Assembly (NCBI GenBank): GCA_024811115.1
Contig: JAKOGH010000640.1
Location: 1-13,974, forward strand
From: Terana coerulea
Taxonomy: Eukaryota; Basidiomycota; Agaricomycetes; Polyporales; Phanerochaetaceae
DNA length: 13,974 bases
Reading direction: 5' to 3'
Part shown: one piece after another, positions 1-8,900 of the stretch
How positions within the stretch are numbered: position 1 is the first letter of the stretch
Layout of the letters: each line of letters opens with the position of its first letter
Position numbers and translations under genes: made by a program
The notes under the pieces: model-generated
The model's database searches: none
Seen by the model: the letters and a program-made list of their open reading frames with translations, nothing else
What the model was told of the DNA's origin: nothing

Positions 1-3000
1 GATTCTGCCAGGTTAGTAAACACGACCACCAAAGCACGCACTTACTCACCCAAATCATAGGCAATTCTTGAGCGCTTCTCAGCCTGCGGACAAATATCGC
101 GTAAGCATTCTTCAATGTCTCTGTTGCGCCTGTCTCAACAGTGGATGCAGTTCTTCCTTCGCGGCACACAGCTCAGCCAGCTTAGCGAGGAGTACTCCAC
201 GTGCTTGGAGAACATATCGCAGACACACAAAATACTAAGGAACAAGACCGAGATCATTCCTGACTTGGAAGATGCTTACAATGAAGCTATGGGACGGTTT
301 GAAGAAGCGAAGAAGGCTCGCGATCTGAAGCACAAGGTGGATGACCTGAAGAAGGAAATGGCTTGGGCCCACGTCGCCGCGAAGGAGCAGGAGCTCCTTC
401 AGAAGGTCGAGGAGGCAGAGATACTGAGGGCTAGGCACGCAAAGATCACCAAGTCATTGCAAGATGCCGTCGTAAGTCGACCGGCATGAGAGTTTTCTTT
501 TGGTCCTATCTGAAATCACTCCTCAGAAACAAGAGCTGTTGGCCGAGGATGCCGTTGTGCAAGCTGAACAGGACGTCGGAAACTTGGGCGACATGGGCGA
601 GTTGCACAAGCAATCAGAGGAGCTGCAAGCCCTGCTTTCTGCGGGAAAGAAGAGGCTGAGAGATATCGAAGTAGGTGGCCCAACTCAAAGTGAAGTGTAA
701 ATTACTAACTTCGCATATAGTCGACACTGAGGCAAATGAACGACTCGAAGAAAGAGGCGGACGCCAAGATTGCGGAGTACTCGCAACTCATTGCCAATGA
801 AGAGCAACGCGACGCCGCGAGAGAACATTCTAAGCGGGAGGATGCGCGGCGCAAGCTCGACGAAGTCAACGCAGAGTTGAGTGACCTGGAACGGCGCATC
901 ACTGAGAATCGCGAGGAACAGCAGCGAGTCATGCGGGAAACCGGTGACATCAAGAATCGCAACGAGGCGTTGAGACGCGACTTCGACAATCAGAAGCGCA
1001 AGATCCAAGGCACCGAGGAGCAGGTGCGGAACGTCGCTGCGCGAGAGAAGAACAAGCTCGCTCCGTTCGGACGGAACGTGGAGCGCGTCCTGCATGACAT
1101 CTCTCAGGCGCAGTGGCACGGGCGCCCTCCCGTTGGCCCGCTGGGCAGATACGTCAGCGTCAGAGACCAGAAGTGGGCCCCTGTCATGCGAGCCCGCCTT
1201 GGATTCGCCATGGGCTCCTACGCTATCACCGACTCTCGCGACCGCCAGACTCTGGATAGGATCCTGAAGGGCAACGGGAAGTAAGTCGGGTTCACCGTGG
1301 TTTCCGCCCGTGTACTAACCCCGTTCGCCTCAGCACCGCAAGTATCATCATTGCCGAAGTGGATTTGTTCGACTACAGCCGTGGCGAGCCCCTCAGGGAT
1401 ATCTGACACCTCTCCGAGCGCTCGATGTTGGTGGAGGCCCTCTTTCCTACCAAACATCTTACTGAATGCCATGTAGATCTCTGACGAATACGTGTTGCGT
1501 GTGCTCATTAACAGCAACAGCATCGAGTCCATTGTTCTGGCAGAGACTCGTCGGCAAGGTGACGAACAGCTCGAGCAGCTCGGGGGCGGCATAGCGTGGA
1601 CCGCCGATCATTACACCGTTGAACGCTTCCGGTACGTACGTTTCATGAGACTCTTATCATCGATATATCCTGACGTACATCCTCCAGTGGCGGTGGTGGT
1701 CGCTCAAGTCTCGCGCCGATGATCACCAGGAACGACGATATCCGTCATCAGCTATTCACCAGCGACGATATTGGCGAAGAGAGGAGGTTCGCGACTCGTC
1801 TGTGTCCTTCGCCACAGGTTGCTGACCAATATGTACAGGAAGTGGACAGAACGCCTTCATGCGGAGGAGCAGATGTTGCAGCAGATCAGGGCTACTGCCG
1901 ACGAAGTCGCTGCAACAGGTCGTGATCTCGACAAGCAATCTCGGGATCTCAGAGTACGTTTTCACGTGAAGAAAGCGCATTTTCATCATCCTGAGTCCTT
2001 TCCAGGAGCTGGACAGGCAACTCACGCAGCAGCAACGGAACCTCAAGAACAGGCGTGACACTCTTCAGGAGGAGATCAACGAGGCGCTGCCCGTTGGCGT
2101 CCAAGCCCTTCAACAGCAATTGCAGGTGCGTGCTGTGTTTAGTAGGTATCTGCAGAGTGATAACGAGCATGTGTGCAGGACGCCGAAGCGGACAAGGAGA
2201 GTATCATGGAGCAGTTCAGGGACGCAATCATGCAGCAAGAGCAAATCAAGGCAGAGCAAGCTCCCGTCATGGAGAAACGGGAGCAGATCAAGAAGAGGAT
2301 GAAGGATTTCCAGCGGCAGATGGATGACCTGACGGTACGTTGTTGCCTGTCGGACGTAGCTACATTCAAGCTGATGGTTGCTGAAGGGCAAGGCCCAAGA
2401 CGCAGTGCAGATGCGTTTGACGGCGCAGAATAACAAGACTCACTTCACGAAGAAATTAGAAGAAGAGCAAGCTAAGATCAATGCTGCCGATGACCTTATC
2501 GCACAGCTGACGGAAGAGTTCGAGGTATGTGACCTCGCTGTGCATCTGCAACTGTAAAGCTGACTCAGGAGTAGACGTGGACCGCTCAAGCTGAGCAATA
2601 CTGCGAGAAGATCTTGAATCCTCGCGGCGCAGATGAAGTGAAACGGAATTTGGACTCGGTGGAACGGGCGTTGAAGGAGCGCGAGAGGAAGTGAGCAGAC
2701 ATGCAAATATCCCAGGGATGACAGGAACCTGACGGCCGGGTAGGCAAGGTGCTTCGGTTGAGCAAATGACCATCGAAGTCAACAAGAAGAAGGCTGCCCT
2801 CGAGAACGCCAAGAAGGATCTCAGGGTTATGTTACAGTTGAACAGGGTGAGTTCCCTTCTCCCGGCGTACTCGGTAGTGGCTGAAAATGTTCCGTAGTCT
2901 CTGCGGAGGTCCATCACGACTCGTCTCGCGAGGTGGCATGAGTTCCGCCGGCACATTGCTCTTCGATGCAAGATCTACTTCTCATGGCATCTCTCGAACC

Positions 3001-3558
3001 GCGGATACTATGGCAAGGTGCTGTTCGACCACGTCAACGGTGCGCTGACGCTGAAGGTGTGTATTTGATTGCGAGGAGCCTGGAACGTACGGCTGACGAT
3101 CCGATGTCAGGTTCAAACCGACGATCAAGCTGGCACCCAAGGCACCAGTCGAGAGAAGGATCCGCGCTCGCTCAGTGGAGGAGAGAAGTCCTTTTCGACG
3201 ATCTGTTTGCTGCTCTCCTTGTGGGAGTCCATCGGGTGTCCCATTCGTTGTCTCGGTAAGTCCTATGTACGATGCTGAGAGAGCAGCATGCTTGAATTTC
3301 CCTTTGTAGATGAGTTCGACGTGTTCATGGACGCCGTCAACCGTCGTATCAGTATGCGCATGATGGTATGTCTCTCCATGCTTCGACTTTGTCGTTCCAC
3401 GCTGATGGTCCACGCAGATTGACACAGCCAACGCCTCCGACCGCAAGCAGTACGTTCTCATCACTCCACAAGACATGACGAACGTCACGATTGGCCCGAG
3501 CGTGAAAGTTCACCGCATGTCCGACCCCGAGCGTGGTCAAGCGACGCTGCCCTTCTGA
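1..3558 (+). CDS. smc6: SMC6, structural maintenance of chromosomes protein 6 (5' partial, one frame break)
   Basis: Core ATPase of the nuclear SMC5/6 complex, which acts in recombination repair and replication-fork stability. About 890 residues are encoded here; the family usually has about 1100-1150, so the N-terminal head with Walker A lies upstream. Proposed exons: 1-11, 61-100, 151-471, 527-670, 721-1280, 1334-1426, 1477-1631, 1688-1786, 1839-1953, 2006-2125, 2179-2334, 2387-2524 (2393 is an alternative start), 2575-2690, 2744-2846, 2898-3056, 3111-3255, 3310-3365, 3418-3558. Visible in order: the SMC6-typical ARQFLSAS and KYRFFLRGTQLSQL block; a Glu/Lys-rich coiled coil; the hinge (PVGPLGRYV ... 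FDYSRGEP ... ISDEYVLRVLINSNSIES); a second coiled coil; the C-terminal head with ABC signature SLSGGEKSFST (near 3168-3200), Walker B and D-loop CLDEFDVFMDAVNRR (split by the 3256-3309 intron), and end QYVLITPQDM. The frame breaks by one base at 1398-1403. Identity is very sure; individual splice sites are inferred. Confidence 0.93.
1334..1426 (+). other. smc6: SMC6 hinge exon with one-base frame break near 1400
   Basis: Read in the frame inherited from the upstream exon, this stretch gives FDYSRGEPLRD, then ATC and a TGA stop at 1404-1406. Read one base back from 1400 it gives YLTPLRALD and splices cleanly (intron 1427-1476) into ISDEYVLRVLIN, the expected continuation of the SMC6 hinge. No GT-AG intron can lie between the two halves, so one base is missing relative to an intact gene, most simply one T of a GATTAT. 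Confidence 0.85.
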
Positions 3559-3993
3559 GCTCGCTCGCCTTTGTGCTCGTCTTTATATGCTACAGTCTGC
3601 GCTTCCAGCTACCTTACGTTGTACATTTGTTGCTGTATCCTAGACGCAATTATTTTTGTGTGCTCAAGTGCGGCGTGGCTGCCCTCGTCGTCAGAGCGAT
3701 TGAAAATGGCCACCCTCATCAGTAAAGAAGGTGGTGAACGATCACGGCGGGAGAACCGAATTTGGGCAGCGCACGGTTGCGTTGCCGCCGGCGGTTGCTT
3801 GGTCGCTTTTTGATGGGGCGGACAACGCGCCCTAGACGCCTTGTTTCTTGTTCCCGACCGCATCGTTCCCCCTTCCTCACCACTTCAGCCTTGGCTTGCT
3901 GAGGCATCCGTTCTCTGTTTCGTCGCTCTTTCAGAAAACCCTCGTTTTTGCTCCACCTTTAACGTTATATACATTCGCGCACGGTCGCCTGCG
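3559..3993. other. Intergenic: SMC6 3' end and promoter of the next gene
   Basis: No gene seen. The first part is probably the SMC6 3' untranslated region (T-rich, 3580-3660). The part nearest 3994 is pyrimidine-rich (for example 3860-3900 and 3940-3960), as is common in fungal promoters, and contains a TATA-like GTTATATAC at 3964-3972, about 25 bases before the proposed start codon. Short open frames on both strands here have no protein-like features. Confidence 0.5.
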
Positions 3994-5291
3994 ATGGCCA
4001 GCAACACCATATATCAGACACCACCCTCGGCAGTCGCCCGCCCTTCGCCACGGACGACGACCACATGTACGACCAGAAGAACGAGCAGACTCGCCGCCTC
4101 AGGCAGCCTGCGCCCGAAGAGCCCCAACGCGCGGACGTCCGCGTATAACATGTACGTCCGCGGCTGACGTTCCGAACGACGGCGCTTGACCTCTTTGACC
4201 TAACAGGTACGACAACTACATGGATGGATCCAACCGCGACTCCGGTATCGGTGCGATTGGAGGGGGCATGATGGACGACATGGACGACGAGGACGACGAT
4301 CCGTTCGACGACCGTCACCGCTCGATGCAGCCCCCACCGCACGCTCAGCCGCAAAAGCCTTCGCCGATACCCCTCGCGGCGCCGAAGCCAGGCTACGCGG
4401 CCCCGGTCGCTGCCCTCAATCTTCGTTCGCCGACCTCGCCAGGCCCCATACCACGCCAGCCGTCTCCCAGCCACCCTAGGCCGTTGATGCTTGTGGAGGG
4501 CATGAACAGCCCTAACGGCCCCATGTCTCCTATGTCTCCACGGATGCCTTCGCCCGGCGTACCTAGCACCCCGCATCCGCTACCCCTACCATTACGCCCA
4601 TTCGGCCCGCGTTCGCGCGGCCGCAGAAGGTCCAGGACGTCAAGTTTGCTTCACAGCCGATTCTGCGTGGCGAGAAGGAGGAGACCTTGCTTCCCAAGCG
4701 TGGCGAAAAGGGTGACGACTTCTGGAGACGCTTCAGCATGGTTGTCAAGCAAGAGAACTGTGCGCCCCAGAAAGAGAGGTGTGTAACCAGCGCGCATATA
4801 GCCGGCGATGCATGGCTTACGCGTTTTGTAGTGTCTGGTTAAGAAATACGCAGAATGGATCTACGCGTCTGACGCGTTGGGTATGGGTCATCGGGATGGT
4901 ATTGCTCATCGTAAGTCATCGAATGCAGATCCAGGAAAAGTGCTCATGCTCCCTGTAGGCTGTTATCGGCGGTGTCGGCCTCGGCTTGTATATCAGCAGC
5001 CAGAATAAAACCCACTCCGCCCCCAAGGCGATCGGCGGCAGCGCGAACGAGAAGCTTCAGAGCGCGGCCTCCTCTACCGTTGTCGTTTCCGGCAGCGGTG
5101 GTGCAGTCTCTACGTCCTTTCACGTCTCGCCGACGCGCACGGTTGCACGCCGTGATGACGAGCCCCTGCCTACAGACGTGATCACAATGCCCTACGTGCC
5201 GTCCAGCTTCTCGGACGACAACGCCGTGCGCGCTGTCCCGCCATCGCGGCACCGGCGCATGCACAACCTCAACCGCACCCAGCAGCAGTAG
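3994..5291 (+). CDS. Conserved-looking single-pass membrane protein of unknown function (frame-broken)
   Basis: Function not recognised. Proposed exons: 3994-4151, 4207-4778, 4832-4910, 4959-5291, with introns of 55, 53 and 48 nt. The N-terminal region is low-complexity: RTSAYNMYDNYMDGSNRDSG, then a very acidic DDMDDEDDD run, then a long Pro/Ser-rich stretch (QPPPHAQPQKPS ... MSPMSPRMPSPG). After a frame break at 4583-4586 come ITPIRPAFARPQ, KFASQPILRGEKEETLLPKR and GDDFWRRFSMVVKQ. A basic segment, RNTQNGSTRLTR, leads into one transmembrane helix, WVWVIGMVLLIAVIGGVG, encoded across the 4911-4958 intron. The Ser/Thr-rich tail ends RTQQQ. Basic residues before the helix suggest the N-terminus faces the cytosol. 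It resembles, from memory and unverified, an uncharacterised protein family of Agaricomycetes. It converges on ULP2. The first-exon frame is uncertain (see the entry at 4044-4136). Confidence 0.75.
4044..4136 (+). other. Alternative protein-like frame inside the first exon of the membrane-protein gene
   Basis: From the ATG at 3994 the frame is open through the first exon, but its middle is Thr/Arg/Ser filler (PRTTTTCTTRRTSRLAAS). Another frame over 4044-4136 gives FATDDDHMYDQKNEQ followed by RRLRQPAPEEPQRAD, whose acidic, polar character fits the rest of this protein better. Both flanks (MASNTIYQTPPSAVARP and RTSAYNMYDN) favour the original frame, so a base lost near 4041-4043 and a compensating change near 4131-4141 are possible. 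This is a judgement on composition only. Confidence 0.45.
4583..4586 (+). other. One-base deficit in a C run breaking the membrane-protein gene
   Basis: Upstream, the frame reads GVPSTPHPLP. In the same frame, downstream codons give basic, Arg-rich nonsense. One frame over, from 4588, the sequence reads TITPIRPAFARPQKVQDVKF and continues into FWRRFSMV and the transmembrane helix. Adding one C to the four-base run restores PLPPTITPI. No intron can account for the change. Confidence 0.85.
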
Positions 5292-5948
5292 CCGCTGCTT
5301 GCTTTTCTCTAGCCCATGCCTATCTCGCCTGGAATTGGTGTCTCCCGCGCCAGCCTTCCGTCCGCTCATTGCTCCTGCCCCGCTCCGTTCAGTGCTAACG
5401 TCTACCTGTCTGTTCATGACATGACCTGGTCCTCTCCACGAGCATCTCTATCCCTACATTCGAATACCCTGCTGCCTAGATCTGTGCTTCATCATACTTG
5501 GATACGTGCGCCCCTATTCTCGTTGCCAGCGGTTGTCAACGATCTGTATACCATTGAACTTCAGGTTGATTATTCATTGGATTCTTCTTAGACCTCTTCA
5601 GGTGGTCTCCGTCATTGTGTATATCTACATACTCTTCGCGATAGTCCCGTACTTACCGTGCTTCTAATAATGTTGGTGTGGTTCAATGAACTTGCACTCA
5701 GACTGGTGCTCGGACGGCCGATAGAGTTCCAACTGGTGACTAAATTATGGCTGGACATGAGAGAAATGCTAATGCTACAGATAGAGTCATCACAAGATAT
5801 GTGTTGAACGTGTACGGAGAGCAGGGTGTGTGGCGGTGTAGTGGAGTGATTACTATAGTACGATGGGGCATGCACAAGTCCTTCCTGAACCCAAAATACG
5901 AACTAGAGGGAATGCCCCAACAGGTGAGCACGGTTCGCAGCGAACGCC
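5292..5948. other. Convergent 3' region between the membrane-protein gene and ULP2
   Basis: Roughly 650 bases between two stop codons that face each other (TAG at 5289-5291 plus; TGA at 5949-5951 minus). It should hold both 3' untranslated regions and polyadenylation signals. No canonical AATAAA, structured RNA or repeat was recognised. Small open frames, for example plus 5316-5591, are Ser/Leu-rich and look like chance. Confidence 0.45.
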
Positions 5949-8900
5949 TCAGCGTATCCGCTCCGCTTTCGTGTCTTGCGGCGGCGATTGCGCCTCCTTG
6001 GCTTTGCCCTTGCCCTTCGCCGGGGCGGGCTTGGACTTCGTGATCACCTCCCCGACGATGATTTCGTCGTCCGACTCGTCGACGCCCTCCGAGGGCGCGG
6101 CCGAGGAACCTTCGGCCAGCTCTTTCCTCTTCTTCTCTTCCTCCTTCTGAGCCTTGTCCGCCTTCCACATGTCAGATAGGCTTTCCGCCCGCGCACGCAG
6201 GTCGTCGCGAAAGCTCCCCACCCCCTCCGCGTCCCAGTCGAGCTCGCGCATCTTGGACGTGTACTCTTTCGGTTTTTTGTTCTGCAAAAATAGGTAGATT
6301 TAGTAAGATAGCCGAGGAAGAAAGGCCCGAAGCACTAACCAGGATGATCTCCGTCGCCCGCTGCGGATCCTTCATGAATGTTTGCACGAAGTGAATGAGG
6401 TACACGCCGCAATCGCAGAAGTTCGGTTGCGCAGGCACCTGGGTATATGCGTCAACAACAGGCACTTTCGAGCGGGGAGTCGGCATACCAAAGCGGCCTT
6501 GCCATTGGGCTGTGTCGTAGCTTCAGGATCGAGGCCTTTCTTGTCCTGCGCCTCCATCTGCAGGTATTGCCTAAGGTTGTTGATGGCGCCCGGGTGCTTT
6601 GAGCCTAGCGAGTCGAAAGTGAAAATCCAGGTCCTAAGGGAACGAAATTAATATCACGGTTCACGCATGAAGGTGCTGACGCACTTGTTAGGATCGACCT
6701 CTGTGACTTCGGGCTCCGCGGGGCTGTCGCTCGTACTATCCGGCACGTCACTCTCCAGAGGTGGACGAGGCACAGCCGGCGACAGCTCTCTTTCCTTCCC
6801 TTTCCTCGAAGTGAGTGCACCGTAAAACCGCGAGGCGGGGATTGCAGAGCTTGCCGTCAAGTCGTTGCTGTCTACTTCCATTGGCATATCGTGTAAGTCG
6901 ATGTCCTGGTGGTCGGGCGGAGCCGAAGGAGCTGAGTCCTCAATAGTGATCGAGGGACTACGCACACGGGGTGACAGTTCGATAGCATCGCTAGCAGCTT
7001 TGGAAGGCTCATCAACGTCCATTGGGGCGGGGTCCGATGCAGGATACTTCAATCCACCGTAAGCATCGTCAGAAACGGTTGGCGAATGTTTGCGCTGCGC
7101 CTCTGGCTGCGAGATCACGCAGACGCCCAGCATAGTTTCCACGCTGGTTTCTTCCAACTCCCTTGTTAGTGACGCCTCGCGCGTGCTACTGTTGGATACT
7201 CCACGGTCTATCTCGGGCGGTGGCGGAGATCTGAGTGGTTCTTCAGAGTCGGTAGCATCGGAGGCCCGTTTCCGTTTCCGTGTCTGTATGGAGGAAATAG
7301 GCTTCGGTGGTGCTGGAGGCGGCGGGAGGAGGACATATTCCGGATTGCATATGATGGCGAGATACCAGTGCAAGCTGCAGCCAAATAGTCAGACAGAGTC
7401 CCCATTTGTGCTAACATTCAGCTTACTGCTCATTTATGGGCACCACAATATACTTCTTCTTGAACATATCAAACTTGAAGGTCCACTTGCGAACGCTCTT
7501 ATATCCTTCTTTCTTGCTGCCAGATCATGTCAGAGCGCGAACGGCCATTTGAGGCGCATGTCACTTACTCTTTTACATTCAGCTTCTTGTAGAAGAACGA
7601 GCTGAAAACGTGCACTTGCTCTGCTAGCTCCGGCTGTTTCTCTCTGAATTCATTAAGCCATAGTCTAATAAACGTGTCAGTGGGAACCGACGTTTATCAA
7701 AAGCGGCAGCACTTACTTCAGGCCGAACTCGATGAGCGTATCATTCAGGTACGAACCAGGTTCCAGACGCTTGATATCCCCTCGAGTTATGTTCACCGCG
7801 CCCGTCCCTGATGGTGGGTATACCAGGACCCTACATATCAACGTTAGCTCAGTAGTATATAGCGCATATATGCAGATAAGCGCCATGCTACGCACAACTC
7901 ATCGGGATCAGGGACAGGCGATGTGCGAGAACTCTCTGTCAAGCCTCTTCGAGAGCTGCGCGTTGCACGCGTTGGTGGTTCTCCGTTACTAGCCTGCCTC
8001 CTACGCAGATAATCGGTCAGACGTCGGTTGGAAGCAGTACGACGGCATTCACGTACACAGTAACACGCGGTCGGACTTGCTTGAAGGACTGTTCCAATCC
8101 TTCGGCATCGCTATGTATCGAGGTGCGGCGAGATAACGTCTTCCCTGTGGACTCGTCATCCGGGATTTCGACATCATCGACATCGAGAGAAGAATCAATC
8201 TCATGTATATGAACGCCGTCAGTGGTGGATGCTAGGGCGCCGTCCCAACAGGTCTTGGATGCATGAAGACTGAGGCAACAGTAAGACTAAGAGAAAGCCA
8301 ATATATTGATAACCCACTCTAGAAAATGAATTTTGCGTATTTTCTTGGACTTGATCTGCGAGTAGAGTTGTTTATATGGTTCCCCGTTCCCCCAGTTGGC
8401 ATGCTGTTGTTCGAAGTTGAACGTGACTGCACCCTTCGGTTCTGGATCACCTGATACACATGAGCGCAATGGTACCACCAGACATGACTGGCTCCGTACC
8501 ATGAGTGAACTCTGCAACATCGAAATTCTTGACTCTCCTCGAACACTTTTCAGTGAATAACGTCAGAATGACAGGAGACGAATCTGTTGGCCGAGGGTCC
8601 GAGCACTACACAAGAGTCAGCCTCAGATCCACACAGCAAGAAAGTTCGCTTACCTGGATAGATCCAACATGTTCTCGCAGATTGAACGCTCTCACAAATC
8701 TGCTGTCCTCAGCATTGCACCTGATTTCCATGTTGTCTCCATCCAATACGAGCCAATACGGCCCATTCTTGCATTCCTTGTGACCATAAAGCCACGCCTT
8801 TAAGGGCAGAGTGACCTTGGGGCATGGAGCGGCCTTTGAAACCTGCGTTGACGCTGGCTTCGCAGCTTGCTTCGAAGTGAAAAAACCTGACGGCTCAGAG

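Noticed and set aside
2456..2971. 171-codon minus-strand open frame opposite SMC6
   Set aside because: It runs across several confidently placed SMC6 exons and introns and has no domain features; it is a shadow of the plus-strand gene.
3105..3125. tRNA B-box-like GGTTCAAACC
   Set aside because: It sits at an SMC6 intron-exon junction and no A-box or acceptor stem is found around it.
3965..4576. 203-codon minus-strand open frame, the second longest in the window
   Set aside because: Arg/His-rich translation opposite the proline-rich coding region of the membrane-protein gene; typical of the complement of Pro/Ser codons.
4583..4594. Programmed ribosomal frameshifting as the explanation for the frame breaks
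   Set aside because: Neither the site at 4583 nor that at 1400 forms a classical slippery heptamer, and no clear downstream structure was seen. Single-base assembly errors explain both more simply.
5316..5591. 91-codon plus-strand open frame after the membrane-protein gene
   Set aside because: Lies within the expected 3' untranslated region, directly after the stop codon, with Ser/Leu-rich filler composition.
7090..7605. 171-codon plus-strand open frame opposite ULP2
   Set aside because: It lies opposite exons 12-14 of ULP2, which encode the conserved protease core, and is Ser/Gly-rich because of the codons on the other strand.
8461..8520. Reading straight through into SGGTIALMCIR and a stop, which would make ULP2 look broken
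   Set aside because: A 49-nt intron at 8451-8499 (donor GTACGG, acceptor TATCAG) joins FTHG to DPEPKGAVTFNF in frame, so no frameshift is needed.
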